A stretch of 64,000 bases of DNA from Ancistrus triradiatus (taxonomy: Eukaryota; Chordata; Actinopteri; Siluriformes; Loricariidae): the NCBI GenBank assembly GCA_025084515.1, contig JAJAGP010000334.1, positions 62,001 to 126,000 on the forward strand, in the 5' to 3' direction. A model generated the notes under the pieces. It was not told the origin of the DNA and ran no database searches. It saw only the letters and a program-made list of their open reading frames with translations. The position numbers were made by a program, and so were the translations under genes. Of the stretch, positions 13,090-28,100 are shown piece by piece; positions within the stretch are counted from its first letter, which is position 1; every line of letters starts with the position of its first letter.

Positions 13090-14455
13090 TAGTAAATGTC
13101 TACACAATATACCATGCTTTGAAAATGAAGTAAAATATGCATTACATTGCTGTTTCCTTTCTCTCTCCTTCCTGAGGTAAAGCCAATACACATCATAAAT
13201 GCACCCTAATGGTTTGCTGTATAGGAGTAAATGCAAAATGGGAAAAGTAGAAATATTAAAAATTTAAATATGGCTTTCACGTCCACTGATGTTCAGCCTG
13301 GAAATGTTCAGCCTGTAGCTCTGGGTTAGCCGATTCTTGCTGTGAGAATCAAACGCATGGAACTAAGAATGTAATGAAGGTAAATGTAGGTAAACAATAA
13401 TGCAATAACTAGTAGTAAAATATTGTTGGTGTACATTTTAATTAAGAAAATTGCATTTAGGATGGCACAGCAGCACAGTGGTTAGCACTGTCACCTCACA
13501 GCTCCAGAGATGCGGGTTCGAAGCCAGCTGCCTGTGTTATGTGTCATGTCCTCCGCTTGCCTGCATGGGTGCTCTAGTTCCCCCCCACATTCCAAAGCCA
13601 TCCTTTAGGTGTCCAGGAGCGAGTGAGCATGTGCCCTGCAATGGACTGCCTCCATCTACAGGGTTAGTACCACTTTGCACCCAACCCCCCATGGCTCTGA
13701 ATTGATTTAAGTAGGTATGGAAAATGTGTGAGCGAGTGAGATTGTGTTTACTACAAAATCTTGTATTTGATGTGGAGCATTCGTATTATTAGTCAAACCA
13801 GGTTCACACAGTTGTTAACAACAATTCTCGCATGTTATTTACACTCAAGTGTCCCAGAAGTAGGTTTGTAATTTTTCTAAACTCTAAAGTAAACACGAAC
13901 ATCTCAAGGATGTGTGTGTGTCACAGAGATAGATTGAGAGGGAGAGAAATCGAGAAAAGCCCGATACGTGATACACTCTGCATGAGGGAGGAAGGTAATT
14001 ATAGAGTCTACGTTTTCAAGCCTCTGGAGAAAAGTGTCAGTAAGAAACACGCAGACTGTCAACCAGTGAGATTAATTTAGACAGGGAATCATGCAGGGAG
14101 ACACAAACTGAGAATATGAGACAGACAGAATATGAGGCACTACAGAGAAATACTACCTGAAAAAGAATCAAAAGCAAACAGTGGGATGAAACAGTCTGTT
14201 CTCTGTTTGAATCACCTTGAGATTTTTACTCTGAATGTAAAATGTTGTGTTTTATAATAAGGTTTTTGTATACATTACTGCCAGTTGAAGATATATGGTG
14301 TTTTTAGATTGCATTATATAAGTAGTCTTTCTGAGCAAAGAGTGCAGGCTGCCAGGGCTTGTCTTTGTAACTGGCATTGCTGTATGATTAATTCTGTGTG
14401 GGAAAATAGTCGAATACAATAACGAGGTGTCTAAATAATTTGGCCCCTTGGTGTG

Positions 14456-14524
<69 letters not shown>

Positions 14525-14549
14525 GATGTGGTGTGTGTGGTGTGTGTAG

Positions 14550-14599
<50 letters not shown>

Positions 14600-15326
14600 C
14601 TATATATATATATAATATATATATATATATACTATATATATATGTATATACCACATATACATATATATATATGCATCTCTTTCCCTCCCTCACAGTCTCT
14701 CATCCTTTCTACCTACCTATGTATATGCAATCTATCTACCTACCCACCTATACAACTCTATACCTACTTGTCTATCCATCTTTTATCTATCTATCTATCT
14801 ATCTATCATCTATCTATCTATTCTACTACTACCCTATACAACTATCTATCTACCTACTTACCTGCTATTCTATCTATCCCATCCATCCATCCCTCCATCC
14901 ATCCATCCATCCATCCATCCACCTATCTATCAATCTACCTACCTATACAACCTATCCTACCTACCTACCTATCTAGATGTATGTCTATCTACCTATCTAC
15001 CTATCCTATCTAGATGTCTGTCTGTCCATCCATCCATCTATCTACCTACACCCCTATCTACCTATCTATCTATCTATCTATCTATCTATATCTATCTATC
15101 TATCTACCTACCTACCTACCTACAGACTCACAACTATTCAATCTACCTAACCTACCTATCTAGATGTCTGTCTACCTACCCTATCTATCTACCTATCTAG
15201 ATGTCTGTCTGTCTAGCCATCCATCATCCATCCATCTACAGCCTATCTAGATGTCTGTCTGTCTCTCCATTTTTCCATCCATCCAATCCATCTACCTACA
15301 CAACTATCTACCTACCTACTTACCTG

Positions 15327-15374
<48 letters not shown>

Positions 15375-15447
15375 CCTACCTACACAACTATCTACCTACC
15401 TACCTATCTAGATGTCTGCCTACATACCTATCTATCTACCTATCTAC

Positions 15448-15479
<32 letters not shown>

Positions 15480-15480
15480 A

Positions 15481-15526
<46 letters not shown>

Positions 15527-15551
15527 CACAACTATCTACCTACCTACCTAC

Positions 15552-15599
<48 letters not shown>

Positions 15600-15675
15600 T
15601 TATACAACTATCTACCTACCTACCTAACTATTTAGATGTCTTTCTACCTACCTATCTACCTACCTACCTGTCTAC

Positions 15676-15727
<52 letters not shown>

Positions 15728-16115
15728 TTATACAACTATCTACCTACCTACCTACCTACCTACCCACCCATCCATCCATCCACCCCTCCATCCACCCATC
15801 TACCTATCTATAACATTTGTACCGCTCTATCTGTCTGCCTGGCTATCTAAAAAACAGAATGAATTTAGAGACTACATTTTGCTGAGCAACTGTTCAGTTT
15901 TAATAAGCTGTTTTAATAAGACTGTAAATACATACTCTGAGGTATCAGAGTTAGGGAGGATCTGATCACCTTGTGCAGTGAAAAGGTTCGGACGCAGAAT
16001 GTGGCAAGCTCCATGGTGTCCAGCAAAGTGACCTGCACCAGTCCGTATGTTTCTGTGCCTCTGCTGGGCCAGTACTGGTCACACTTTATCTAAAAAGATA
16101 CAGATAATGATCATT

Positions 16116-16163
<48 letters not shown>

Positions 16164-19100
16164 ATTCTACAGAGGGTGGCAGAGCTTTAAAAACAATGCT
16201 TACATAGACACATACACAAACAGACCTTAACTACAAGGAACACAGTCATTAATCACAAAAAGCATGGAGAAAACAAAACACAAACACTGCTAACTGAAGC
16301 AGTTGTTGTATTTCACACCTAATTACTTTCTTTCTCTTAGACGTTACAGTAAAACTCTTTTGCAATACACACAGCAGAAGTTTGCGTTTCACATATATTT
16401 GCACACCCGCATTCCACATTCACCCTTACACACGCCTTAGGGAAACAGTTTCCTTTCCTTACCCGTGACTTCTCTTCTAGTTTGGTCATCATTACAACAG
16501 ATGCAGCTCTTTGCTCCCACACCATCCTCCAGAAGTCACCGAACGTCTCAGGCAGGGGACCCTGTGTGGCGATGTAGGCGTTCTGCTTCCTGTAGCCATC
16601 GATGTAGTTTGCGTTGATGTAGTCGCTACCCACTATGGCTGAAAATGACAGCCAGTGTCAGGTTTATTGTCTTTGTTTATTGAAAGGTTAGATTGCAGTC
16701 ATAATGTCAGTGTGAGATTAAGCAAATTAACCAGAAAGACAATCTTTTTACCCATCCTTACCAACGCTGCCTGTAACTCTAGAGCTGACTATACTTGAGT
16801 CAGAAATCAAAAGAGTGTTCTCATTTGGTTTTGCTCTGGAACTACAAGGCTTAGGTATCTAACAAGTAACTGAAGTCAATCTCACCCAAAAAATGTGTGT
16901 AATTGATTTTCTGCCACACCGTCTGTTGCGTGACACTATTTTCCCCAGCTGGTTTGTATACGAAATGGCATGTTCTGTGATTTTACATCTCAAAGGGAAT
17001 TGTTTGATTTGAGGAACAGCTACAGTGGGTCACAGAGCTGGAACGTGGGCCAAAACTAATCTGAGTTCGCGCTCACCCAGACAGTCACTTAACAAAAGGT
17101 GGGAGGCTTCAGATAAACGTGCCACCATCAGCCAAGTGTCTCTTATCAGACATGTGACATGTCAGGTGTGTTGCAGCACTCAAAGTAAAAGGCAGTGCTT
17201 TAAAGTAAAGGTTAGGGAGAGAGCTTGACGTCTTGAGGTTGTCGATAAGGACTGCATTTTTTTGGTTTGAATTTACTAACAATGTCCACCAGGTGGCAGC
17301 TGCATAAACAGTGAGCCGTCCTGCAATAAATGAAAATCCAGTATAGAAATTCATATCGATGAATAAATCAAAGCTTTCAAACAATTTGCAGTTTAGGATT
17401 GCAGTCTGAAATTGAAGGCAATTACAGACCCATGTCTGCTTCATGAGCCATTTTCAACTTGGCATAGATTGGAAACATCAGACCCACCAGTAAAAATATT
17501 GCTGTTCCCCATTAAAATATGGTAGTAAAACTACAGGACACGCCATGTAAAGTCACTACAGGCACTACATTTGCCATAATGCCCCAGTGTCTTTCCAAAA
17601 GCTTCAGCGGCTAATGCGTTCAGTCAGAGCCAGTTTCTTTTGATTTTTCTCACGGAATAATGGACATCTGAAGAAAGTCAGTCATGCTGCAGACCAGGAA
17701 ATGACAGCTCATAGCTACTGTATATGTTTAGTTAATGCAATTAATAAAAATTCTTTAGTGTTTAATTTAATTACCACCCATGGCAGAGTAACGCCCACTT
17801 TAGAGTTAAATCAATGAATCTATTTAGTCTTTAACAGCCTTATTTGCTCCAAGGCTGATTGGCAAGCAGAGGGGTACAGCTGTGGGACACTTTAAATTCT
17901 GTATGTGCCCCAGTATGACACGTAGTCTAGATCTGCAACAAAGGTCTACCACAATGATAATGGGAAAGAGATGTACAACACTGGAGCAAGGGTTGCAAAA
18001 AACGTGCAGGAATGGAGATGAGGTCTGCAAGAATGATGTAGTTATCATGCCCAGGCCACGCCAGAGGGCAAGGCCATGCCGTCAAGGTCTTACGTGCCGA
18101 GGACGCGATATCCTGCAGTGGCTCTGTGTACTGGACTAAATGATGCCGATATGGAGATATTTGTTAATTTATTCAAAACTTTTAGTTACTTAGTTTCTAG
18201 ACTTCTTTGACTAGATAAATCTTAGCCACCAAAGAAGGATGGCTCCCTTTTTGAGTCTTGGTCCTCCCAAGGTTTCTTTCTTATACGTTTACGGACATTT
18301 TCCTTGCCACTGTCGCCCTAGGCTTACTCGATTTGGGAATGGCTATAGATTTTAGAAGATAATCTAAAATTGTAAAGCTGATTTGAGACAATGCTTCATT
18401 GTAGAAAGCATTACAGAAATAAATCTGACTTGCCTTGACGTGTAGTTACAGAGATGGTGTTTGCAAAACGGTGAAGGGATAGAGATGAGGCTGGAAGGAT
18501 GGAGCTGCATCTGAGATGGGCTTTGCATAAATAGAGAATCCATGAATGTGAGGTCTACTGGAATGATGCTGATGGGGTCTGCGGAGATGTAGCTGGGGTG
18601 GTGCTAGGAAAGCAGGGACGTGGAACTTATGCAGCTTTCTAGTGATCAAATAAAGCTGGAACCACACCCGATGCTCTAAGTCTTCTACACCATCTTGTAA
18701 GTGTTCTACCCAACTTTACACCAATGCAGCTTTACTTAAAGGGTTTACAGATGTTTAACGTAACAAAGAGAAGCTTTGTGTACCGTTCAGCGGTGTGAGG
18801 ATGACTCTCGTATGGTCGTAGGCGATGACATTAGCATAGCGGTTCTTCGGCTTGTTCACTTCCATGTTTGAGTGCTCCCATGTAAACTGCTGCCCTGGAT
18901 CAATGGACTACAACACAGACAGAAGCAGCAGTAAGAGATATTTATTTAGGTGCTTTCAGCCTCAAAAGATGAGTAATATTTACAAGGATGTATCTTGTCA
19001 GACCTGAACAGACAGCTAATGTTAATCCACTCAGATAAGTAGAGGATTACTACTGTTTTTCGTCCATACTATGCAAATCTGTACGCAGCGTGTCCTCAAT

Positions 19101-22100
19101 TAAACCCTGGCTTTGTAATACAGTCACCGAACACTTCATTAGGTACCAAGTTGGACCTACTTTTGCCTTCAGAACTAGCTTCGTGGCATAGATTCAACAA
19201 GGTGCTGGAAATATTCCCCAGAGATATTTTTCCATATTGACATGATAGCAGATTTGCCGGCTGCACATCCCCATTCCACCACATCCTGGTGGTGATCTAT
19301 TGGATTTAGATCTGGTGACTGTGGAGGCTATTTAAGTACAGTGAACTCATTGTAATGCCCAAGAAATCAGTTTGAGATGACTTGAGCTTTGTGACATGGT
19401 GCGTTATCCTTGGAAATAGCCATCAGAAGATGGTACAATGTGGTCATAAAGGGTTGCACATGGTCAGCAACAATACTCAGGTAGGCTGTGGTGTTTAAAT
19501 GATGCTCAATTGGTATTAAGGTGGCCAAAGTGTGCCCTGAAAATATCCTCCAAGACAGGATGGATCCATGCTTTCATGTTGTTTACGCCAAATTCTGACC
19601 CTACCATCTGAAAGCAGAATTCGAGACTCATCATGCCAGCTAAGGTTTTTCCAATCTTCTGTTGTCCAATTTTGCTGTGTATGTGTGATTTGTAGCCTCA
19701 GTTGCCTGTTCTTAGCTGGCAGCAGTGGCACGCGGTGTGGTCTTTACCTGCTGTGGCCCATCTGCTTCAAGGTTCGACGTGTTGTGTGTTCAGAGATGCT
19801 CTTCTGCATAGCCCAGTTATAAAGAGTTATTATTTGAGTTAGTGTTTCCTTTCTATCAGCTCAAACCAGTCTGGCCATTCTCCTCTGACTTCTGGCATCA
19901 GTAGGGCATTTTCGCCCAGAGAACTGCCACTCACTGGATATTTTCTCTTTTTTGGACCATCCTCTATAAATCCTAGAGATGGCTATGTGTTAAAAACCCA
20001 GTAGATCAGCAGTTTCTGAAATACCCAGACCAGACCAGCTAGCACCAACAAATATGGCACGTTCAAAGTCACTTAAATCACCTTTCTTCCCCATTCTGAT
20101 GCTCGGTTTGAACTTCAGCAGGTCATCTTGACCGTGTCTACATGCCTAAATGCATAGAGTTGCTGCCATGTGATTGACTGATTAGACATTTGCATTAGCA
20201 TGAGGTTGAACAGGTGTATCTAATGAATGTTTCCAGAGGCCCTTACTGTGAGACGCTGCATGGCTTTGTTAAGGTGGCCTTGGATTTTATGAACCACCTC
20301 TCTATTTCTACTCCCACTGTCCTCTTTCTTTTATCTTCACACTTTTTTGCCTCTGTAAACCTCACACCTTTGCTTAAACATTCAAGTTCATTCCTATTAT
20401 TTAAGTGGAGTGGATTCTCTCTCTTTCTCTTGCTCTCTCCACAGTCTCCCTCGCTCTCTCTCTCTTTTCACACTCAGCCGCACTCTAATCAGTCACCTCG
20501 TACTCCTGAGAGAGCCGGAGGTTGTCGTTGGCCTTCAGAATCTCGGTGTGTTCAGCCAGTTCGGAGATTGGGATGGGAGGGTGACTCATCATACCTGTGA
20601 GGGTCCAAAGGTCAAAGCAGGAGAGCAGAACAGCATAATCAGTCAAAAGAAAGCTGGCAGTTGTGAGAAATTACGATGTGCCTGTGCGTGAAATCTTGCT
20701 CACAGGCGTCCGTACATGTGTGTGCTGCATGTGGGCAACTACACAGGTGTAGGTGATTACATGTATGTGTGATCGTGTGAACGCACTGGGTGGGAAGGTA
20801 GCAGGTGGGCCCTGGATCTACACTTTCATCCAGGCAGGTGCGATTTCACAGCTATGAATCATAAATGTGTGCACCTCCTGAGAGGCTGCCATTTTCTTTC
20901 CGGAGCCGAATGGGAAAAAAGCGCGAGCAGAGTGCGAAAGAAAACGAGAGGCATCGAGGATAAATCCTGTTCAGGATCAATGAAACCTTTTCTGCCATCT
21001 GTTAAGTGGGAGTTTTTGCCGACAGCAGATAATTTGCAGCCATGCTGGATTGTGGACTTGGTGTGAAGGAACTGACACACTATTGCACAGTCAGAAGGAG
21101 CTTCAGTGTGATGAGTTGTCTACGCTATGAGTAAATATAATTGTTGTTACTAAACTAAATACCTAAATGAAAGGAAGAGTGGTAGATTAAACCTAATCTA
21201 ATGTAGATATGAGGCACTTGTAACACAAACTACCAGATGTTTTTGGACAAAATGGACTTCTTCCAAAATTCTGCCAGTATGATGTCGCTTTATCATAATC
21301 AGATCTCAGTGTTACTACTCTTCATAAAATAAAAAACCCCAGCACATTTTAAGTTTACTGGGATTTACACAGTCGTGCTGGGCTTATATTTAACATGCAC
21401 AAATATGACATGGGTCGAAACTGGTTCTCTCGTCGGTTACTCGGTACTCAGTGCACTTGCTTAAACACAGATTCACAACAGTCACTGCTCAGAGAATATC
21501 TGCGCTGTGTTTTTCTTTATTTTTGAATCTACAGAACTGTTTTCTTAGTGCAACTAAGTCTCAATGGGTCCTAAAAAGGTTAGTTTATAAGAGCCAACAG
21601 AAAGAAAAACAGGAATTGAATGCTAATGCCCTGAGTTCACCAATAGAGTAAGTGTTTTGCTTTTACTTTTCACTTTCAATCTATTACTCACTAATTTACA
21701 TGACATTTTTCAAAACTTTATTATAAAATAAGCTTTGTGTTAATTATTTTGGCCATCTGTAGGTTAACATTAACTTGTCATTACTTATCATAGGCTCCAC
21801 TATTATGCAGTATAGGCCACTCTACCAAATACTCGTTAAACTCCTCGGTTCATGATACATTTAACTCATGATGGATTAGTCGGAACATGTCCCCTTTGTA
21901 AATCAGGGAGCTCCTGTACAATGCATCTCCATTAATGCATATCATGCCTTATACAGTGTGGAGTTTCTGGGGGTCTGGAACAGATGAATTCAATTCACAT
22001 TATTCCTTATGGGAAAAATCTGTTCTGTACTCGTCAGTTTTGTTTCTCTACAAGCCTTTTGGAATGAATTAATGATGAGAACCAAGGTACCACTGTACTA

Positions 22101-25100
22101 CAAAATATTTAACTAAATTCTCTAAATGAGTTATTGTTGTTATTGTTATTGAATCTGCCTACAAAATGGCTCAGTGCTCCAAGTTTTTTGTGTTGTGTAC
22201 ATTGAAGATCCACATTTTGACCTACACTTTTTTTTGACCACATCACAGATGAATGAATATGTACTTGCATGAGAAGGCAGGTTAAATTCACTAGGTAGCC
22301 AGGTTTAATTACATAGCCTCTTCCTTTGACATTTGCCCAACACTCAGAAACCACAAAGCAGGTTTAAAGCTTCTGAACATCTGATCCTCAGATCTTCAGT
22401 GTTTCATCCAGGTATACCAACGGAAGTCAGTGTTACTCGTAGCCAAACCCACAGAACTATACTGGTGATGTAGAACAACAAATGCCTCCCTTTTGAAGTA
22501 GTCTAATCTCTCTCTCTCTCTCTCTCTCTCTCCCTCTCTCTCTCTATCAATATCTATCAGATGAGCTTAAAATAAACTTAGGTTCTTTTCTCAGTAGCAG
22601 AAAAGGTGTTGAGATTACTGCCTCACACATTCTCTACAGATGTGGCTGGGTTAAAAAGCTATTGTATTCCTTCAATAAAGGATGCATGATTAGTATATAT
22701 AGAATACAAAAGCATGGCAGGAGACAGTTAGTCGTGCCCTCTGTGAAACACCATGCTGCTTCCTGTGAAGGAGAGGGGTTATTACACTGTGGCTGAATTA
22801 TCTATTTATGACAAGTATCAATTAATGCTTACGCACCATCTTTAAAGGTCAAACTGAATTAAAATGGTGAGGTTCTCGTACTCTGCTCTTTTTAATATTT
22901 ACCTTTCTCCATGTCTCTCCTCTACCCCTTTCTGGTTTTTTCTCTCCCCACCCTCTCTCAGTGTGTCTTTTCTTTTATTCATCCTTGTTCTTAATTCTCT
23001 CTCTATGAATGTCCCTTAGTCTCTCACTCGCTCTGTGTATGTGAACAGTATAAAACTATTACAGCTTCTATCGACTGAAGTACAACGGATGACCCTGCAG
23101 GGCATTCTTCATTTTCGCCAACAAAGCCGCAATGTTCTTTCCACGTATGTGTGAGTTTAAAGAGAGAGAGCGTGTGTGTGTTTGTGTGTGTGTGTGTACG
23201 AGCCTGGTGTCTGGAAGTTGATGCGTCTCATCTCGACAGGGTCGGTGGGGTGATGAGCCATCATTTCAGCGTTGTTCAGTAAACACTTGGTGCCTGGCTC
23301 AGAGTCTTTGCGCTTGCTAATGAGCAGAAACGTACAGAAAAAAAATGGACCTGCATAAGAATTCAGGGACTTAACTAGACCGAGGACATAAAAATCGATA
23401 TGTTCAATCCACAAGCCTAAACTGACACTTAATAGCAGTTCCAGCAGTGAACTGCTGAATGTTATGTAACAGAAAGCCGATGTGGCTATTATTAGCCGTA
23501 AAGTTTTCTCATTAGCAGGTTTGGTGGCTGCAATTTAAGATTTTCCACTTCAGGATAAACACTGTAATCACCCACTGAGAATTACAGGGTAAACTGGCTC
23601 ACCTGTCCGGTTTGCTGAAGTCCACGCAGAATTCGATGTGAGATACGTGGAAAGACAGAAAGACAGAGAATGGAGAGTTCGAGCGAAGTCCGGAGACCAG
23701 ATGGAGAAAGGGAAGGAAGAGAGGAAAACGAGTGCGAAAAAAATCAATTTTTTTGCATTTGTATGCACAGGCTACATGACATCTTTCACAGATAAAGGTG
23801 CATTTCATCAGAGACCGTTTAACTCCAAGCCCCTCGGAGACCAGGTGGTTCCAGGCTAAATGGAAGGGCTGGGGGTGGTGCTGGGGCTCGCAGGGACATT
23901 TACACGCTAAAATGAGACTTTGCAGACCCACACTGGCGTGTCAGTGTCAGGACATATCTGCAATTTGGCAGACTATATGTCCCTCACTGACTATTCACCC
24001 TTCCTAAGCGATCTCCAGCTAAGGAAATACTGATGTGCACGCTTCCCAGTGTGGATATAATTGCTTTTATGCTCCACAAAAGGGGGATCAATCGTAAAGC
24101 ACAGCAGCAATACCCGGTGCTTTCAGCTTCTAACCTCGGAGGCTTGCTCTCTATGCCGTCACCTCCTGATATCATTTCATCTCATTTTTCTCTGTTACTA
24201 TTCTCTCCCTTGGCCGAAAATAGCCATCTGTTACATATTTAATTACCATTTTACATTCTTGCCATTATACCGCTGGTGTGTAATAATGACTCTATTTCCA
24301 ACCGTCTTTTTTTCCTGCTGCATACCTCATTCATTCACTAAACCCACTACATCTACAGTATCCATTACAAATTCAGTCCTTCAGAAGGCGAAAGGTTTTC
24401 AGCAATGCAATCGAGAAACAATGCAAGCACTATTACATTTACACATACCTACAGAAAATACTTGCCCGGCGTGTAAGCCATTCCATTCTTTTTCTTCAAG
24501 ATATATTTCCTTCAAAAACGTATTGCCTTCTTTCACAATAGCACCTTAACGTGAACACATATTGAATGCTTTTCGTTTCAGTCATGTTTCCATCCCAGAG
24601 GCCATAAATGTCAGGTGGTCTGTCCCTATTTGCACTCAGCATATTAAACTATTAAAATATGATGTTATATCTGAAACCGTCAAAATGATGGGGGTGAAAA
24701 TCTTGGCCGCACATTTTTGATGTAATGCAGTTTCATTTTTGCATCCAAACAGTGAACAAACCTCAGGTGGCCTAGCAGTCTAATTCACTAGCCCAGAGGT
24801 GCCTCCAGACTGGCTGGGCCCTGCACTGATATAATTGGCTATATGTCTGAAGCAGGAATCTCTCGTTGTGGCTGTAACAATTAACACATTTACATGCACT
24901 TAATAATCACTTCAGAAAATCAGATTTTGTCAGTAATCTGATCAACTAGCATACATGTGCATGGGTAATCAGATAATGGGAAAGCTACGGGTTTACATTG
25001 ACTCAGACTATAATGGGATTTATTTGCAACCAGCCAATACTCTCACGGAAGGATGTGATGTCAACTTCAAACTTCAATATTAAACTAGATCTGAATTTCC

Positions 25101-28100
25101 TGCAGGAACTACAACTGCTTGAAATGTGGCCATGTGCGGAGGTGCGTTCCAATCCGTTTGGCCACATGCGAGGCTGTGTCCCAATACTTTTGGATGTGTG
25201 CAGTGTGTTTCGGGGTCTCTCCAAAAGTGTCTGGTAGCCATTTTGTGTGTTTAATTCCAGGGTTACCAGATCATATTTCAGGGATGCTGTGAGAGATACA
25301 AACAACCAGGTCTATGAACACAAGCCCAAAAGAAGCAAAGTCTTCTTCTTCTTCTTCTTTCGGCTTCTCCCTTTATCAGGGGTCACCACAGCGAGTTAAA
25401 CGTTTCCACCTCACCCTGTCCTCCACGTCCTCTACTCTCACCCCAACTCCCTGCATATCTTCATTTACCACAACCAAATAACTCCTCTTTGGTCTTCCTC
25501 TCCGTCTCCGTCTCTTGCCTGGCAGCTCCATCGCCAACATCCTCCTACCAGTAATATCCACTATCCCTCCTCTGCACAATGTCCAAACCATCTCAGTCAT
25601 CCCCTCTCGAATTTTTGTCTCCCAATTTTCCAACCCGTGCTGTCCCTCTGATGATCTCATTCCAAATCCTGTCCACCCTGGACACTCCTAAAGAGAACCT
25701 CAACATCTTAAGTTCTGCCACCTCCACCTCTGCTTCCTGTCTCTTTGTCAGTGCCACTGTCTCTAACCCATACAACAAGGCTGGTCTCACTACTCTCTTA
25801 TAAATCTTTCCTTTCACCTTTGCTGTGACCCTTTTGTCACACAGCACTCCTGACATTCCTGACAAAAGAAGCAAAGTCTCTTAAGGAATAATAGGACGTG
25901 GTAACCTGGCATGCTTGAGGCTGCTATCAGTTTCCAGGCTACATTTGCGTGCATATGCAGACTAAGAAAACTGAATGAAATCAGAATAAGAATATAAGTT
26001 ACATACTGAGAAATTTGATAACTGAGATAAAATTCAACTCCCTTTAACAGATTTCTTAATTTGATTTCTAGGCCTTAATCTGATCTGAGGAATCAGAATA
26101 TGTTGTTTACATGACCACTTGAATAATTAGTTGCAGACTGGGACGTAACAGACGATTCCACAAAAACAACAATTAGACAAAAGTACAACATACAAACGTA
26201 ATAGATTTAATCACATCATGAAGTCCAGCTACTAAGAATATGTCAAAAAGGCCTTAACATGTCCACCCTATTCTTATGGTAAACTGAATGTCAATTTTCA
26301 TATACATGCTTTGAATTTACACGGTCTGCATTTGCATATTGGCACATGATAGGATTTTATATAGTCACCGGACAAAAAATGAGTCACCTGTGACTGAAAC
26401 GTGACTAATAGATTTGTCTTAAAGCCACAATTCTGACGAGAATTTCCTATAGACTGGGATTTTTTCCACTGCTGGTAGACCTCTGTGACCGTACACTTCA
26501 ATACACCTGCAAATTCAGCTACTTCCTTCACACTATGGCCTTTGGCACGTCCAAATGCTTTCACTCCTTTCTGCCAATCATTAGCATCTGCTTTGTGACC
26601 CATTTTCCACACCTCAAATGAGACATTCACTGCCCTGTACCACCTCTTCTCAATCTGTGAATCCCGGCGCACATCCAGCAGGTTTTTATAACAGGAGCCT
26701 GAAATTACTACCACCTTATACACACAAGGTCACTAATTTTTTGTTCGGGGAGTACATTTTATAATGCAATCATATCTGAAACAAGTAAAATATTAACTCA
26801 GACTTTCGACCTTCTGCCATAACAACTTTCTGCACTCACTTTTTGTACAGCAGAATGGCGATGACGATGCAGATGATGAAGACCACAGCCAGCACAGGTC
26901 CCACCACCCAGATGAGACCATCTCCAGCATCTAGGGGTTGCGGGTCTGAGTCTGGGGCAATGACTGGGTCAGTGTAAGGGCTAGCAACGAACATCTTCTG
27001 AACACACAAATACAGCAATGTTACACACAGTCCAGCGTGGTGTGTATTACAAATAGATTGTTTAATCTGGGTTAGGTTGTACACTCAATCAATTCTTCTT
27101 AAATTCTCCTCATAGTCAGCAGCAAGTGTTTAGCATCTCTCTCTAACTGTGTGAATGAGTCATTAAAGGTCATAATTCATTGTTTCATGGAGCAGTATAG
27201 TTAAAACTAGGGACGTATTTTCTTATTGTTATACAAAGGCTTTATTTAAAAGAGCATTCATAGATGGATGGAAATACTAATACATACTATTTCATTACAG
27301 TTTACATGTATACATAAATATATATACACACATATAATATATATATATTTTGGTATAAGATAGCTTTAAGGCTATAGGAAACTAATTTAGCTTTAAATTT
27401 GCAACAAATACCATAAAGTATATAGAGTTTTTAAATTTCATCTTCCTCATTTCAATTTCATCATAACGTTATATAAGGATATTTGAGAATTTGAATGCAT
27501 GTACATCTTAAAAGGGAAACCTTAAACATAAAGCTTAGCACATTAGAAATTGGTAATACACTATATAGACAAAAGTTTTTGGACACCCCTCCTAATTATT
27601 TTGTAACATCAACCATCGTCACAGTCATGATCCAAAAAATTGGAACACCTTTTTAAAAGAGAAAAGACTGTTGTAGCAGCAAAGGTGAGTTCAAAATCCA
27701 TTCTAATATCCATGATTTGAGTGTCCACAAACATCTACATGGTGTATGCATCAGTTAGCATTACCCAGTTCAAATTTGTGAAAAAGCCTTAAAAAATAAT
27801 TAGTCATTTTTAGAATTAGCTACAAGATTTACAGAACAAAAGGAGACAAAACATAAAAAACGAAAAAAGTTGTAGAGGAAGACCATTGAGAATCTAAGCT
27901 GCATAGCTGGAAGTTTAGTTTGATTCATAAGTCCTCCAGGTGTACTCCTGTTCACATACTGTGTCCTCCATATTGCTTTTGGTGGGTTTAGTTTGTTAAT
28001 AAAGCATGAAGTAATAGAGCAGTGGAATGGACATTAATACGGTGATGGTAATTTAAGTTTGGCGAAGGTAATTGCAAACTGGGAACTGTGGAGAGCAATC

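Noticed and set aside
14453..15965. Several open frames of 70-199 codons rich in Tyr, Leu, Ser, Ile and Pro
   Set aside because: They are direct translations of the tetranucleotide tract and appear in several frames and on both strands.
24061..24549. A 162-codon plus-strand frame
   Set aside because: No domain, signal or conserved motif; lies in a ptprs intron with no splice or promoter support.
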